DNA of 64,000 nucleotides, from NCBI GenBank assembly GCA_032158295.1, contig JASTWB010000025.1, positions 173,231-237,230 of the forward strand. Direction: 5' to 3'. The notes below the pieces were generated by a model. It worked only from the letters and a program-made list of their open reading frames with translations, searched no databases and was not told where the DNA came from. Position 1 is the stretch's first letter. Each line of letters begins with the position of its first letter. The position numbers and the translations under genes were made by a program. Shown here in pieces: positions 19,829 through 30,200 of this stretch. The DNA is from Pycnopodia helianthoides. Lineage: Eukaryota; Echinodermata; Asteroidea; Forcipulatida; Asteriidae.

Positions 19829-20380
19829 ATGGCAGAGAGAAAGCAGAAGAGAAAATGGGGCTACAAGAGCAGAGAATGTCTTGAAGAGTTTGTGCAGAGT
19901 GACCTGCTTTGGGCACACATCAAGGCAACACATGGCCCAGTTGAGTATTTGTTTTGCCAACAATGTCGGTACCGAGCCACAGCACGCACTACCATGGAAA
20001 GGCACTACTTAAAGTTCCACAGCACTGAGCAAGACGAGGTAAAAGGGATCAAGCCCACAGTAGAAAATTTGGCACCAGAGGTGTTGAAGGTCTGTCGGGC
20101 TCTGATGTATCCCTGGTGGCTCCCCCAAAGAGGACGGCTCTACAGCAGCGCCACCCCAAGATGCCCTGGCAGAAGAAGAAACGGTAGTCTTGTCTCTTTC
20201 CCCCTGCCTGATTTTGATGAGATTCGGGGAGGCTTTGCTGCCCACCCATGTGGTCACCACAGGAGGGAAGCCCAGAGGGATGATGGCCATGATGGCACCC
20301 CGCCCCACTTCTTCAGCCTCATCCCACTTGTCCATGCCACAGCTAGAGTGCCAAGCAGAGTCCCCAGCCCAAGGGTATGA
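19829..20380 (+). CDS. Accessory C2H2 zinc-finger ORF of the Gypsy element (5' part)
   Basis: The frame starts MAERKQKRKWGYKSRECLEE. Residues 43-64 form a textbook C2H2 finger, C43-x2-C46-x12-H59-x4-H64. Just before it, C17-x12-H30-x4-H35 is a second finger whose first Cys is replaced by Ser14, and a seven-residue linker joins H35 to C43 as in classical tandem fingers. After about residue 90 (VCRALMYP) the frame is probably wrong; a frameshift near 20110-20190 moves the real ORF to the frame ending at 20573. It lies between integrase and the 3' LTR-like block, a place used by accessory or env-like genes. A role in nucleic-acid binding is inferred. Confidence 0.65.
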   Translation: MAERKQKRKWGYKSRECLEEFVQSDLLWAHIKATHGPVEYLFCQQCRYRATARTTMERHYLKFHSTEQDEVKGIKPTVENLAPEVLKVCRALMYPWWLPQRGRLYSSATPRCPGRRRNGSLVSFPLPDFDEIRGGFAAHPCGHHRREAQRDDGHDGTPPHFFSLIPLVHATARVPSRVPSPRV

Positions 20381-20573
20381 TTGTTCCCCTTCCCCTGGGA
20401 AGATGAGGCGTTCGGTGACTGTAAGAGAGAGAATGATCGTCGAGACCATTTACAGGAATCGGGTTGTCAAGTGCCACGTCAAAGTAACAGAAAGGCTGGA
20501 AACGGCAGAGATGGATGTAGACATCGACGACCTGGAGGAGGATATGATGGAGCTGGCGACGTTTAGCTGTTAG
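20140..20573 (+). CDS. Accessory ORF, 3' part
   Basis: A frame open from about 20140 carries PPQDALAEEETVVLSLSP, a Met/Ser-rich middle and an ordered end SPGKMRRSVTVRERMIVETI followed by VVKCHVKVTERLETAEM and an acidic DVDIDDLEEDMMELATF tail. It overlaps the zinc-finger frame and most likely is its carboxy-terminal continuation after one frameshift. No known domain is recognised. Confidence 0.5.
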
Positions 20574-22024
20574 GTATACAACTTTTGTTTTGTCGCATTC
20601 CTTAAGTTTCTTAAAGTTTAATAAAGTTCAGAGTAAACGCTTATTGTTTAAATAAGGATTTTTACTTAAAGTAGATTTTCTAAATCAAAGTTAAATTAAA
20701 GATTTCTACTGTATAAGAATGTGCCATCTGTAAACATTTAATTTGAGTAATTACAAAAATTGATTCTGTATAAAGTTTGATTGAGTTTGATTTTGTATAA
20801 AGAAATGATTGGTCAAATTTGTGTAAATTTTTATTGTAAAATCGGCCGAGCCAAAGTTTAATAGTAAAGAGATTAAGTGCCTTTAAGTTAAGATTTTTTA
20901 AGTTAAGCACAAGAAAAGGATATATTTTCTAAGAGTTGCACTTTCTTATGTATAAGAACTGTACAAGTACTTGAAAAACTGTGAATATTTAAAGAGTTTA
21001 AGTTTACTGATCTGAGTAGACTTGTGCCGGTCACACATTTCGTTTGTTGTTATTTTTTTTAGCTGATTTAGACTGGGGACAGTCCAAGCTAAACTTGGGC
21101 CCTATGTGACGAGATTGGGTGGACCGAGAGAAGTCTAATCTGCCTTTCTTCAAGAAGGTTCTTCAACTTTTAGTGTGGAAGTAGGTCGGAGGTGGTTGCA
21201 GTGTGAGTGACAGGTCGCTGTGACCTATCCTGGTTGAGCGAGCTACCGAGAGCGTGCTGCAGGCGTGGACACGGGCTGGCATCGTCAAATCTGGTAGTGG
21301 TCGGGTGAAGTCTGGGTGTGTGTCCAAGCCGAGTGCCGCGGCATGGCTTGTCCGGGCGCGCTCAGGCTTGTCAGGCGGAGTGATTTTAGTTACCGAACCA
21401 GCAAGACGTCAGTGGTTCTTGTTGTGAAGAAGTTGAACTGCAGGTGAGTGTAGTTTAACGTTGCCGTTTAGCCGGATGCACGTTGCTGCCTCCGACCATA
21501 CTTCTGAATTCCTTAGAATTTGTAACTTGCTGGGTGCAGTGTTCCGGAGAGCGATGCAGTGGTGTGAGCCGTGCCGGTAGGTTTATTAGTTGCGTAAATT
21601 GTTGCTTAACGATTGTGTTGCAGTGATTTTTTAGTAGCCTTTCAGAATAGTTGCGATGAAGTGGCGGCTAATAATTGAGTTCACAGAGAGCTTAAATGGC
21701 ACAGGCGGTCGATTGCAGAGATTGATCTGGAGAGTTTACCATAGAGGTTGACTCTAGGACGTTCATTGTAAGTCAAGTAGTCCAACTGGTAAGAAAACTC
21801 AAATAGAGGCACTGCTAAACAATCGGCATGCTAGCGCGTGCTTTTGGTCGCCAAATTTGCTTGTTAAACTGGATCGGTCCCGCAAGGGTGCACTCGGGAA
21901 GACAAGGTTTGTTAAAGGTTTATTAAAGGATAGAGTAAGGAAATGTAATATCCACCACATGAGAGTAGTCCAGAAGACAATAAAGAGAATTGCCCAGAGG
22001 CAATAACAGAGAACTGACACATAG
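20574..22024 (+). other. Long 3' untranslated/U3-like region of Gypsy
   Basis: No coding frame is seen. 20580-21060 is T-rich. A GGGGACAG...GGGCCC purine-containing stretch at 21073-21103 is followed by TGTGACGAGATTGGG at 21106, a plausible LTR start; 21106-22164 would then be a ~1.06-kb 3' LTR. An AATAAA lies at 21980. The 5' copies do not share the sequence upstream of 22025, so this LTR start is only a candidate. Confidence 0.4.
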
Positions 22025-22164
22025 AGCTGTGCCTGAGTCCCTTTATTTGTGTCCTCCCCAAGTAATTTGTCCTGCCCTGCCCCAGAGTGCCCAAACATTC
22101 AGTAACCAATCGGCGGTACATCTCTTCCGAACTTAAATGAGACTTGCGGGGAAACCACCACATA
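22025..22164 (+). repeat. 3' LTR end-like block (R-U5)
   Basis: Starts AGAGCTGTGCCTGAGTCCC, shares TGTCCTGCCCTGCCCCAGAG with copy A, lacks ~115 internal bases and ends AAACCACCACA. No primer-binding site follows (next bases TAGGAAGC), as expected at the 3' end of the element. Confidence 0.6.
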
Positions 22165-22199
22165 GGAAGCAAGCTGCCAGTAGTTGAATGATTGGTAGG

Positions 22200-22985
22200 A
22201 GATCAGCGGGGTTAGAGTATTAAGAGACTAGTACAGCTGTAGTTAAGCGTAGTCTGATAACAGAAAGTCAGCTATTGCCAGAAGAAAGACAGTGCGTACT
22301 GATAGATGGAACCGTTCATACATTTCCAGCCGTTCAGATATCAATAGATACACCTTATTTTTGAGGTAGTATAGTAGTTCTATGTATTGACAAACCATTA
22401 TATGATCTGATATTAGGGAATTTATCTGTAGATCCAGACCCAAACTGGGAGTTCCCGGTGACAGACACTAAGAAGAGAATAGAAGAGAAGAGAACCAAAG
22501 ATCCAGAAAAGACAAACCACTTCCTTCTCTTAAAGTACCAGTTAGTCAAAACATAGCGACTAAAACCCTTTTCACACGACAGCAATATTTAGCAAGGGTC
22601 CCTTGCTTAATTTTGGCATGGTTGCAAAATTTTACAAAATGCACCTCATGTACAGTATAAGGACAGCAATGTTTATACTGTCCATAAAAGGACTGCAAAT
22701 TTGAGAAGATTTCACTGTTGGACAGTCCAAACATTGTGGTCCTTTTACAAGTTCAACTTTGTAGAATTTCAAAACCATGCTCAATTTAAGCAAGGAACCC
22801 ATGCTAAATTGTTTTGGTGTGAAAAGGGCTTTAGGATGAGTTTGCAAAGGCCCAGAAAAGTGATAGTACGCTTGATAAGTTTTGAAAATTTGCAGAGGAT
22901 GGGTCAGTACGAAAAACAGGTTTTTCGAATGAGGTCAAGTTCCTAATTAACAATGGTATGCTAATCAGAGAGTTTGTGTCACCTC
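22200..22985 (+). pseudogene. pol: Gmr1-like Gypsy protease and spacer remnant
   Basis: Translated pieces read CVLIDGTVHTFPAVQISIDTPYF, KPLYDLILGNL and DPDPNWEFPVTD, the protease/post-protease region of a second, distinct Gypsy lineage, then beyond a MITE, DEFAKAQKSDSTLDKF and VKFLINNGMLIREFVS, which normally precede integrase. No RT lies between protease and integrase, which is the domain order of Gmr1-like Gypsy elements. Stops and a MITE interrupt it. Confidence 0.65.
22563..22831. mobile_element. 269-bp MITE with long TIRs, TA target
   Basis: The two ends are inverted repeats over about 75 bases at roughly 80% identity, starting AAACCCTTTTCACAC on the left and AAGCCCTTTTCACAC on the right (reverse complement), both continuing through TTAAGCAAG-type motifs. 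TA dinucleotides flank it at 22561-22562 and 22832-22833. It splits the Gmr1-like protease-integrase spacer. Tc1/mariner-type insertion is likely from the TA target. Confidence 0.75.
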
Positions 22986-23310
22986 TGTTGCGGTGATGAA
23001 GTCTTGTCTTAGTGACATTCGATCTTGGATGATAAAGAATAGATTGCTGATCAACGATGATAAAACAGAGTTCCTCATCATCATTGGCACACGTCAGCAA
23101 CTGCAGAAGATCAACATCCCACACATCAGGATCGGCAATACTGACATATTCCCTGCATTTCATGTCAAGAACTTGGGTTGCATGTTTGATTCGAACATGA
23201 CCATAAATCGACATGTCCTGATGACATGTAGGCAGCCTTCTTTCATCTTCACAACATCCGTTGAATTCGCAAGTACATTTAACAGAGATTTTGTTCATGT
23301 TTGTTTTCAT
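22986..23310 (+). pseudogene. LINE RT carboxy-terminal fragment
   Basis: The frame with Met at 22993 reads MMKSCLSDIRSWMIKNRLLI, NDDKTEFLIIIGTRQQLQKI, VKNLGCMFDSNMTINRHV, matching the post-YADD region of CR1/L2-type RT, as in 14940-15100 of the other LINE but from a different family. It frameshifts near 23250. The left border with Gypsy sequence is near 22985. Confidence 0.8.
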
Positions 23311-25359
23311 AAAAGACTATACAACAAACGTGTACCTTTATTTCTAGCATGTCCTACTCAAACTCCTAAACTGACATGTCAATCTACTTGTCTCGTTTCC
23401 CCTCTATACCTCTCTCAGTCCCTCTAGGTTTCTTTATGCTGACCACTTCCTCAATGAAAAGCTTTATCGGCTTCGTATAAACTTGAACATGGAAGATCAC
23501 CATACTGTAAACCTTTTCTTTAAAATACCTAAATTTTACATTTTTGATTTGCTTTCGAGTGTTGGTTTTCCCATCTCATCAACCACCCTCCAGCAAACCC
23601 ACCCACTCTGTTTCTTTTCTATACCACCCTCTTTTCCGCCTAGTCTCCTCTCTTTTCTTCTTCCATCTTCTCTCTCCCTACCAAACCCTTCCCGAACAAA
23701 CCCCCCCCCCCACTCATAACCAACATCCTGACCATCGTTTCCATTTGTCATTGTTATGACCTGACCTTACGCACTATTCCACACAACAGACAGACATCAA
23801 CCCGGGCGGTGTCACAACACATGCGCATGCGCATGACACTAAGTTGTTGGATGGTCTTAGCTGTCAGTTGTCGGGTACTTAAACGATTGCAAACCACCAA
23901 TGATCGCTGCAACTCGATCGTCCTTGATGCAAAAACATCATACTAAAACTGCAAGGACTTTATTGTTGCAACCGTAGAGTAAACTATGTTAAAAACTTAA
24001 CAGAGGCACAAAACTTAAAATGATGATTGGCATTTGAGAAGTCCACTCTCTCTCTTGTAAAATAACCAAAACGAAAAAAGAAAACAAGAGACTGGATTTT
24101 CTTAAACAAAAGCCACTCACAGTCAACAGTTTGTCAACACTGTCTGACTACAAATTGTCGTTTACGGAAACGTTTGTTCTAGGACGAGGTTTGTACCACT
24201 TCTGTTGTCCTATACCACAAAAAGAAGTATAAAGTACAAAACTTTTCAGGCTGGAAAACAACCCAAGAAAACTCAAAGAATTGGATGAACGGTACTTGCG
24301 AATCCTGCTCGAATTACTACAGGAACAACGGTTGGGTACACAATTGTAAAAAAACACATGGCTCGAATCAACGTTGAGATTACGTAAGTTATAAACAAAT
24401 GAAAAAAAAACTAATCTCTCTTGGTCTCCTTGCCTACAGAAATTTATACTGGGATTACACTTTGTTGCAAAACATTGCTAAAACGGATGTAAAAACAGGA
24501 ACAAACAAAAGTGGCTCAACATATTATCACCGGATAAAAGTTCTTTTTAGCGAGTTCGAACAACCCCTTCCCTTTCCAAACACCCCCCCTTTTTTTCTTA
24601 AAAAAAAAACACCCACTCTCTCCTTCATGTGGTTACATAAAAACATTAAAAATTTACTCTGTTTTCACCATTTCCCTGAGTATTTGGATAACGGAGACAC
24701 TTGTCTCCCACCAAAAAACAACATCCAAACAGTCAGGGGATGATTTACTACCAGAGACCACACCGACATGTGTCTTCCCTTCACTCCCTCTAGCTGCCAA
24801 TCTATCTTTGCTAGCACTGGATCTGGTTTCGAATTTCCCGCTCCATGGTGCATTTCACTCAAGTCTACGTTGGCAGTCTCCCCTTCACACACTCCATCCA
24901 GACCCCACCCCCTACCAACACCTGTTCCCCTTCTGGTTTTGCCCTTCCACCTAACCACAACCCCCCTTCCCTATTAAGAACTATACACATATCGCCTCAT
25001 ACGTTTTTTAAAGCTTTAGTGTCCATACTTGATTCTCCATTAACAAGGGAAGAATTTTATAAATACTATAACTAAAGCTTTTTGAACATTTTGAGTGAGA
25101 TCCGGTATTACTATTTTTCTGTGCTAGTCCTCTAAAAACACTCTATATGATGCTTATTATACAAAACCATCAAAAAGGTGTTTTGTGGGTACACTGGTCT
25201 CATCTTAATGGTCTGTTTACACAAGGCTACGTATGATTCACTTTTCCCTTACACACACACACACACACAAAATTCTCAAACTCACCTCTTCTGTTAACAA
25301 TACAACTGTAAAGCGCATTTGAACATGTACATGTAAATGGAAAATGCGCTATATAAATA

Positions 25360-25399
<40 letters not shown>
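23311..25399 (+). mobile_element. LINE 3' region with tail, composite
   Basis: The stretch after the RT fragment is pyrimidine-rich (23480-23720), with a C-run at 23700-23710, then an unassigned middle (23760-24980), a (CA)n tract at 25248-25268 and a CR1/L2-type 3' end: GTAAAGCGCATTTGAACATG, ATGCGCTATATAAATAC and a long (ATT)n at 25361-25399. Gypsy integrase resumes at once after it. A single LINE with something inserted near 23760-24980 is the simplest reading. An NRF1-like TGCGCATGCGCA lies at 23822-23833. Confidence 0.5.
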
Positions 25400-26403
25400 G
25401 GCAAATTTTTAGTGGCCAGGTTTACTAGACGACATTAAACGCTATTGTGCATAAAGGAAAAGAAGGTAGAGTTCCACTTGATGAAATGCCATTGATAGAC
25501 ACGCCTTTTCGTAGAATAGAGTTGATATTGTAGGGCCAATATATCCTATCACGGACAATGGTAATAGGTATATTCTGACAATTGTAGACTACATGTACAG
25601 TATATGCAAGACGTAAGATTGAGACAGAACGTGTAGAGGAGGCTTTACTCAATGTTTTTGCATGTGTTGGCATACTGGCATACCCCATGAGATATTAACC
25701 GATTTAGGTACACAATTCACCGCTTACATGTTAGTCATGAAAGAAGTGAGTAGATTAATATCAGTGAGCCAACTCCATACAACACCATAACACCGTATAT
25801 GTAATGGGCTCTGTGAGAGAACAATAAAACATATCCTGCGACGCATATGTTCAGAACAACCAAAGGACTGGGATAGATATCTTCCCTCACTTTTGTTTTC
25901 CTATAAAGAAGTGCCAAGGAGAGTTTAGGGTTTTCGCCCTTTGAATTACTTCATGGTCGCACAGTAAGGGGACCTTTATCGATACTAAGAGAGCTCTGGT
26001 CAAAGGAATACAGTCAGGAAGAAGTTAAGACTACATGTGAATACGTAGTTGACCTAAGAAATAGATTAGAAAGAACTTGTCAGTTAGCCAAGGACGAGCT
26101 ATTAGAGACAAAAAGTTTAATGAGGGAGACCAAGTTCTTGTACTGTTGCCCAAATACCAATAAATTGCTAGTCCAGTGGCAAGGACCATTTCAAGTCATC
26201 AAAAAAGTTGGCAGAAATAACTATAGGGTAGACAGAAATTGCAAAGATAGAATTTATCATGCTAATTTGTTGAAGAGATATGTAGCAAGAGAAGCCAATG
26301 CTGGAATTACCCATACCAGTGCATACATGGAAGCTATAAGTACAGGTGTAGCTCATTATTATGATGATGAAGAATTAGAAGAAGTTGAGTTTTCATCTGT
26401 GTA
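25400..26403 (+). pseudogene. pol: Gmr1-like Gypsy integrase remnant
   Basis: Translation across frames gives FxWPGLLDDIKRYC (zinc-domain end), GRVPLDEMPLIDTPFRRIE, VDIVGPIYPITDNGNRYILT (first Asp), ILTDLGTQFT (second Asp), NGLCERTIKHILRRICSEQP (Glu), GFSPFELLHGRTVRGPLSIL and the GPY/F end WQGPFQVIKKVGRNNYRVDR, NLLKRYVARE. The last part is a 94-codon open frame (26120-26404). The three acidic residues are kept but at least three frameshifts/stops break the chain. RT, expected downstream in this lineage, is missing after 26404. Confidence 0.8.
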
Positions 26404-26549
26404 GCCAAAAGAAAACTTAAATGATGTTCATGTTAGACATAAATGCAATATAAATTAAACCACTAAAAGTGCAAACAAATAAATTTGGTATGAACGGAAC
26501 ATATTGTTGATATGAGCAGAGCATTGAAAAGCAAAAATTACAACAAACG

Positions 26550-27634
26550 TTGGCTTAATATACATTTAACTTGATCCCGAAATCATGATGTTCTGAAATT
26601 TTACAAACGACACAAGCTAAAATCATTGCATCCAACCAAACATCACGTACAAACGGTTATCATATCCAAACGGTTCAATAAGAATAACCTTCTTATACAT
26701 CTAGCCGAAGAAAGTGAACAATTCATCACTTACCAATCCAAAACCACCCTTTCCACAATATTGAGAAAGTGGCTTTAGGAAAAGGTCTAAATTTTGTTCC
26801 AACTCCCGCCAAACCCAACCGTAAGAAATTACTGAGTGATTAAGACATCTTAATCAAACCATACGACAAAGGGAGAGGCATTTGCATATTAAACCACATT
26901 GACTACCTACAAGTAGGTTACCGCCATCTTGAATCTGAGCACTATGTAGAGCTGGACCAAGATATTACACCACAAACCATAACAATGGTTCATAACCTAC
27001 TCATCGACATGTTTCGAAACAACCACATAAACAAAATAACTCTGGCCTATCTCGACCCACTCTCCTAACAGTGTGACTGTCCAACAATGTATTTTCTCCC
27101 GAAGATACACAAGACCTAACACCAGAGGGAACTCCATTTGTAGGGCGACCCATCATTAGCGGGTGCTCAAGCCCCACGGCCAAAACATCAGAATTCGTGG
27201 ACTATTTTTATCCTTCCAATAGTAACTGCACAACCCACGTATGTATGCGACACAGCGGACATACTGCACAAACAGGAAAACTCGAAATTCAAAACAACTA
27301 CATAAACAAACCAACTCTGGCCTATCTCAACCCACTCTCCCAACAGTGTGTGACTGTCCGAAAATGTATTTTCTCCCGATGGTACACAAGACACCACCAG
27401 AGGGAACTCCATTTGTAGGGCGACCCATCATTAGCAGATGCGCAAGCCCCACAGCCAAAATATCAGAATTAGTGGACTTTTTTATCCTTCCAATGGTAAC
27501 CGCACAACCCACATACATGTATGTATGCGATACTGCACAAATCGGAAAACTCAAAACTACAGCAATGCTGATAAAACCACTCGGCCCTAAATTGTAGCTA
27601 ACCAAAGATGTCACCAAACCATTTTTCCCGTTCC
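26550..27634 (+). pseudogene. Penelope-like element, amino-terminal RT part
   Basis: Translated pieces read GKGLNFVPTPAKPN, YDKGRGICILNHIDYLQVGY, HLESEHYVELDQDITPQTI, MYFLPKIHKT and PFVGRPIISGCSSPTAKTSE, the characteristic Penelope RT entry motifs (DKGRG...; FLPKIHK; GRPI). Stops interrupt. A 275-bp segment is tandemly duplicated (27041 and 27316 start with TCTGGCCTATCTC). The rest of the RT lies 10 kb away at 37560-38220. Confidence 0.85.
27014..27565 (+). repeat. 275-bp tandem duplication within Penelope
   Basis: Both copies hold ACTCTGGCCTATCTC, ATGTATTTTCTCCCGA and GGAACTCCATTTGTAGGGCG with a 275-bp offset and about 10% divergence. It occurred after insertion of the element, because it duplicates the FLPKIHK-GRPI motif block. 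Confidence 0.8.
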
Positions 27635-27638
27635 TTAA

Positions 27639-28432
27639 AGGAACACGTTGCCTTCAAATCTCATGAAATTTTACTGTTTGGAGGTGTTCCTTATACTTAT
27701 TAAGAGTTGTTCTTGCAATAAAACACCTTTAATGTGTTATAATTAGTGAATGCTAATTAAAAAAAAAAAACATTGACCTCTGACCCCCGAGACATGTCCC
27801 GCGAAATGTATACGTTTTCAAGCCGTCAATACGATCGTCGATGCAATAACAGTAATGGGTACCAGACCTTCTTACACCACACAAAGCATCGGTGTTACTA
27901 GGTTGGCCCCGCTAAAATCATACATTGTACGAGAACCCTGTCTTCGCGTCGTCTATTGCACTGCAGCATGCAGGGGGAGGTCTATGGGTGGTATGGCCGC
28001 GGGGTTTTGCTGCTGCTGGTACGTCCCTGGACGCCCGGACGGACCGAGACGTGGGGACTTGCTACTTAATTATTTAAGGTATGTTTTTTCTTTCTTTTCT
28101 CATTCATTTATTCACTGGATATTTATTGGAATACAATAAACAGATGGTAATCGTAACATATTTGATAAAATAATTGCTCAGTCGTAGTTCAACAGCTGCG
28201 ACTGGAAATAAGACTAATAGAATTTGTCCGCTATTTATGGGAGTCAAAATCTTGACTCTCATAAATGGCGGAGCGTTTTGTTTCGCGAAAGTTATCAAAA
28301 GCGAAGCATTGCTAAGGCACGTTTGTGTGGATCATTATATTCTACTTTTTAAACATCTTTCCGACCGTGCTCATTATACATCAAACGCTTATTATCGCCC
28401 AAAAGTGCCCAACCCAAAGGCAACGTGTTCCT
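27639..28432. mobile_element. 794-bp TTAA-target MITE
   Basis: Both ends are AGGAACACGTTGCCTT (16 bp perfect TIR) and TTAA flanks each side (27635-27638, 28433-28436). The empty site, with a single TTAA in the same flanking sequence, survives at 34924-34927 in a second copy of the host repeat. No transposase is encoded. TTAA targets are used by piggyBac and Sola3 transposons; the lineage is not settled. An internal hairpin with 21-bp arms (19/21 pairs) lies at 28227-28272. Confidence 0.9.
28227..28272. repeat. Inverted repeat inside the TTAA MITE
   Basis: Arms 28227-28247 and 28252-28272 pair at 19 of 21 positions around a four-base loop (core ATTTATG.GAGTCAA). It could fold into a stable hairpin in DNA or RNA. 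Confidence 0.8.
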
Positions 28433-28436
28433 TTAA

Positions 28437-29100
28437 GCACTGTTGTCTTAAGATTTGATGTGTTGATTTTTTACTCATCACTGTAACTTAAACCTTTTAC
28501 CTTTCACCCCTAAAATAATTCAGTCTTTTCTTTCCCAAAGGGCAACCCCCACACAAGTTTCTAATCCAAATGTCACTTCTAACTGAAAATACGGTTCAGA
28601 AACTTTGTATGAATCCTTAGTGCTGAGCCCAATTTCATAGAGCTGCCTTAGCACAAAAAGTAGCTAAGCACAACAAAATTAGGCTTACCAGAATAAGGTC
28701 ACCAGCCAAACTGTTACCACATGTACCATTAATTGTGACTCGCCATTTGAAGTTCTCACTACTGTTCTGCATTGTTGCAGCAAAGATGGGGGTCCATGGT
28801 ATTATGTACACCTGAGGGGCAAATTTAGCCACCTGATCGAATCCAAGAGTGCCATTAGCCCCCCCCCCCCAAGTATGAAAACCTGTGGACCCTGTTACAC
28901 AGCATGCAACAACTGTTTTGTTATCAAAATGTTCAGGTGTTGATTTTTACTTATCAGCTGAATTTAATGTTGACAGGCATGTGGAATTTCAGGATTTTTC
29001 CTGATTCAAGATTTTTTCAAAAAATCGTCTTGAGACTTCAATTTTTTTGTGTATTAACCTGTAGTTATTTATGATGATGCACAGTCTGTAAACCTCCCAA
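28437..29100 (+). repeat. Host repeat block, copy 1
   Basis: The block (GCACTGTTGTCTTAAGATTTG to the TTTTTTTGTGTATTAACCTG end) recurs at about 34928-35870. Within it, 28627-28760 contains, inverted, the same AAGCACAAAAAGTAGC and TTACCAG motifs that occur on the plus strand at 32500-32830 and 38395-38530. The dispersed family is non-coding. A C-run lies at 28860. Confidence 0.7.
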
Positions 29101-29835
29101 ATGTTAACATCTGGGAGATGGGGCCAATATTTCAGCAAAGAGTATTGCTTCACAATTTTCTGCTCTCAGCAAAAGTAAGCAGGATGCCAGTCACAATTTG
29201 TACATGTTACATTGTATTTTTGGCAGGTTACCTTATTCTAATAAGCATAATTTTGTTGTACTTACTGCTTTTTGTGCTTAAGCAGCTCTTAAATTGGGCC
29301 AAAGTGGTTCAAAACATTTAATCTGTGTCTAGATTGGACTGGCACTCTTCAATAGGTATTGCACCCCTCATTGTCTACTAGGGCTTAAGCAAACAAATGT
29401 TGCTGATGAATTTTCTGCTAAGCAAAAATGAGCAGGATACCAGTCACAATTTGTACATGTTACATTGCATTTTTGGCAGGTTACCTTATTCTAATAGGAA
29501 TTATTTTGCTGTACTTACTGCTTTTTGTGCTTAAGCAGCTCTTAAATTGGAACCAAGTGGTTGAAAACATTTGATCTGAATGAAAACATTTAATCTGTAT
29601 CTACAATCCCGGCCAAAATGCTTGGGCCAACCTATCCTAACGTTACAATAACCAAACAATAACCATTGCTTGTCTCACAATAAACATTCTTTCCCCCGTC
29701 CCCTGTCCCCCCCTCAATCCTCAATGTTGACTGGAACGCAAAAGGCCGTGCAACAATGTGATTCAACATTGAAAGGGGCAGGGGGGCCAAACGAGAAAAT
29801 TTCAGCGTGAATTTTTTGGTTAAACATTACAAAAT
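29100..29835 (+). repeat. Degenerate ~250-300-bp repeat array, part 1
   Basis: Units carry ATTTTCTGCTAAGCA, TTGTACATGTTACATTG, GGCAGGTTACCTTATTC, TACTGCTTTTTGTGCTTAA and CAGCTCTTAAATTGGGCC in that order, here ending near 29290 and 29540. Further units occur at 31740-32100, 32500-32835, 33770-34010, 35860-36830. A truncated 29603-29795 copy of the ACAATCCCGGCCA MITE is included. Confidence 0.75.
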
Positions 29836-30200
29836 AAGGCTTTTAAAAGACTAGGAATGTCCAAAGACAGTGATTGCCATTTATCGCTGAGTAGGGCGTT
29901 AAAACAAAATTCAAATCTGCCAGGATGTTTTTATTAGGGGGTGGGGCTGACTATGAATGTGCAAAGACAGCCAATGTTCATGTAGTGCTGAGGACGGCGT
30001 GAATACACAATTCAAAGCAGTAAGAGTGTTTTAGTCGGGGAGGAGGGGCCTGACTATGATTGTGCTTTGACAGTAAATGATTATTTCCTGCCGGTACAGT
30101 TAAAATCAGTAAGGATGTTTTTGTAGGGGGGTGGGGCTGACTATTAATTTTGTGCATTGACAGTAAATGACTTTTTCTTGCCGAGTACAGCATTCGAACA
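29836..30200 (+). repeat. ~95-bp G-rich tandem repeat
   Basis: Three units begin near 29922, 30020 and 30111 with AGGATGTTTTTxTTAGGGGG-like sequence followed by TGGGGCTGACTAT and AAAGACAG/TTGACAG. A relative in the opposite orientation lies at 31365-31440. Confidence 0.6.

Noticed and set aside
21106..22164. A full 1.06-kb 3' LTR starting TGTGACGAG.
   Set aside because: Only the last ~140 bp have a partner in the 5' copies; the proposed start is not repeated, so I list it only as a candidate.
23481..25075. Pro/Ser-rich frames in the pyrimidine-rich stretch.
   Set aside because: Composition alone explains them; open frames appear in several overlapping frames and both strands.
27855..28139. 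94-codon frame inside the 794-bp MITE as a transposase remnant.
   Set aside because: No DDE/DDD-type motif or similarity to transposase blocks, and the frame sits in a GC-rich patch.
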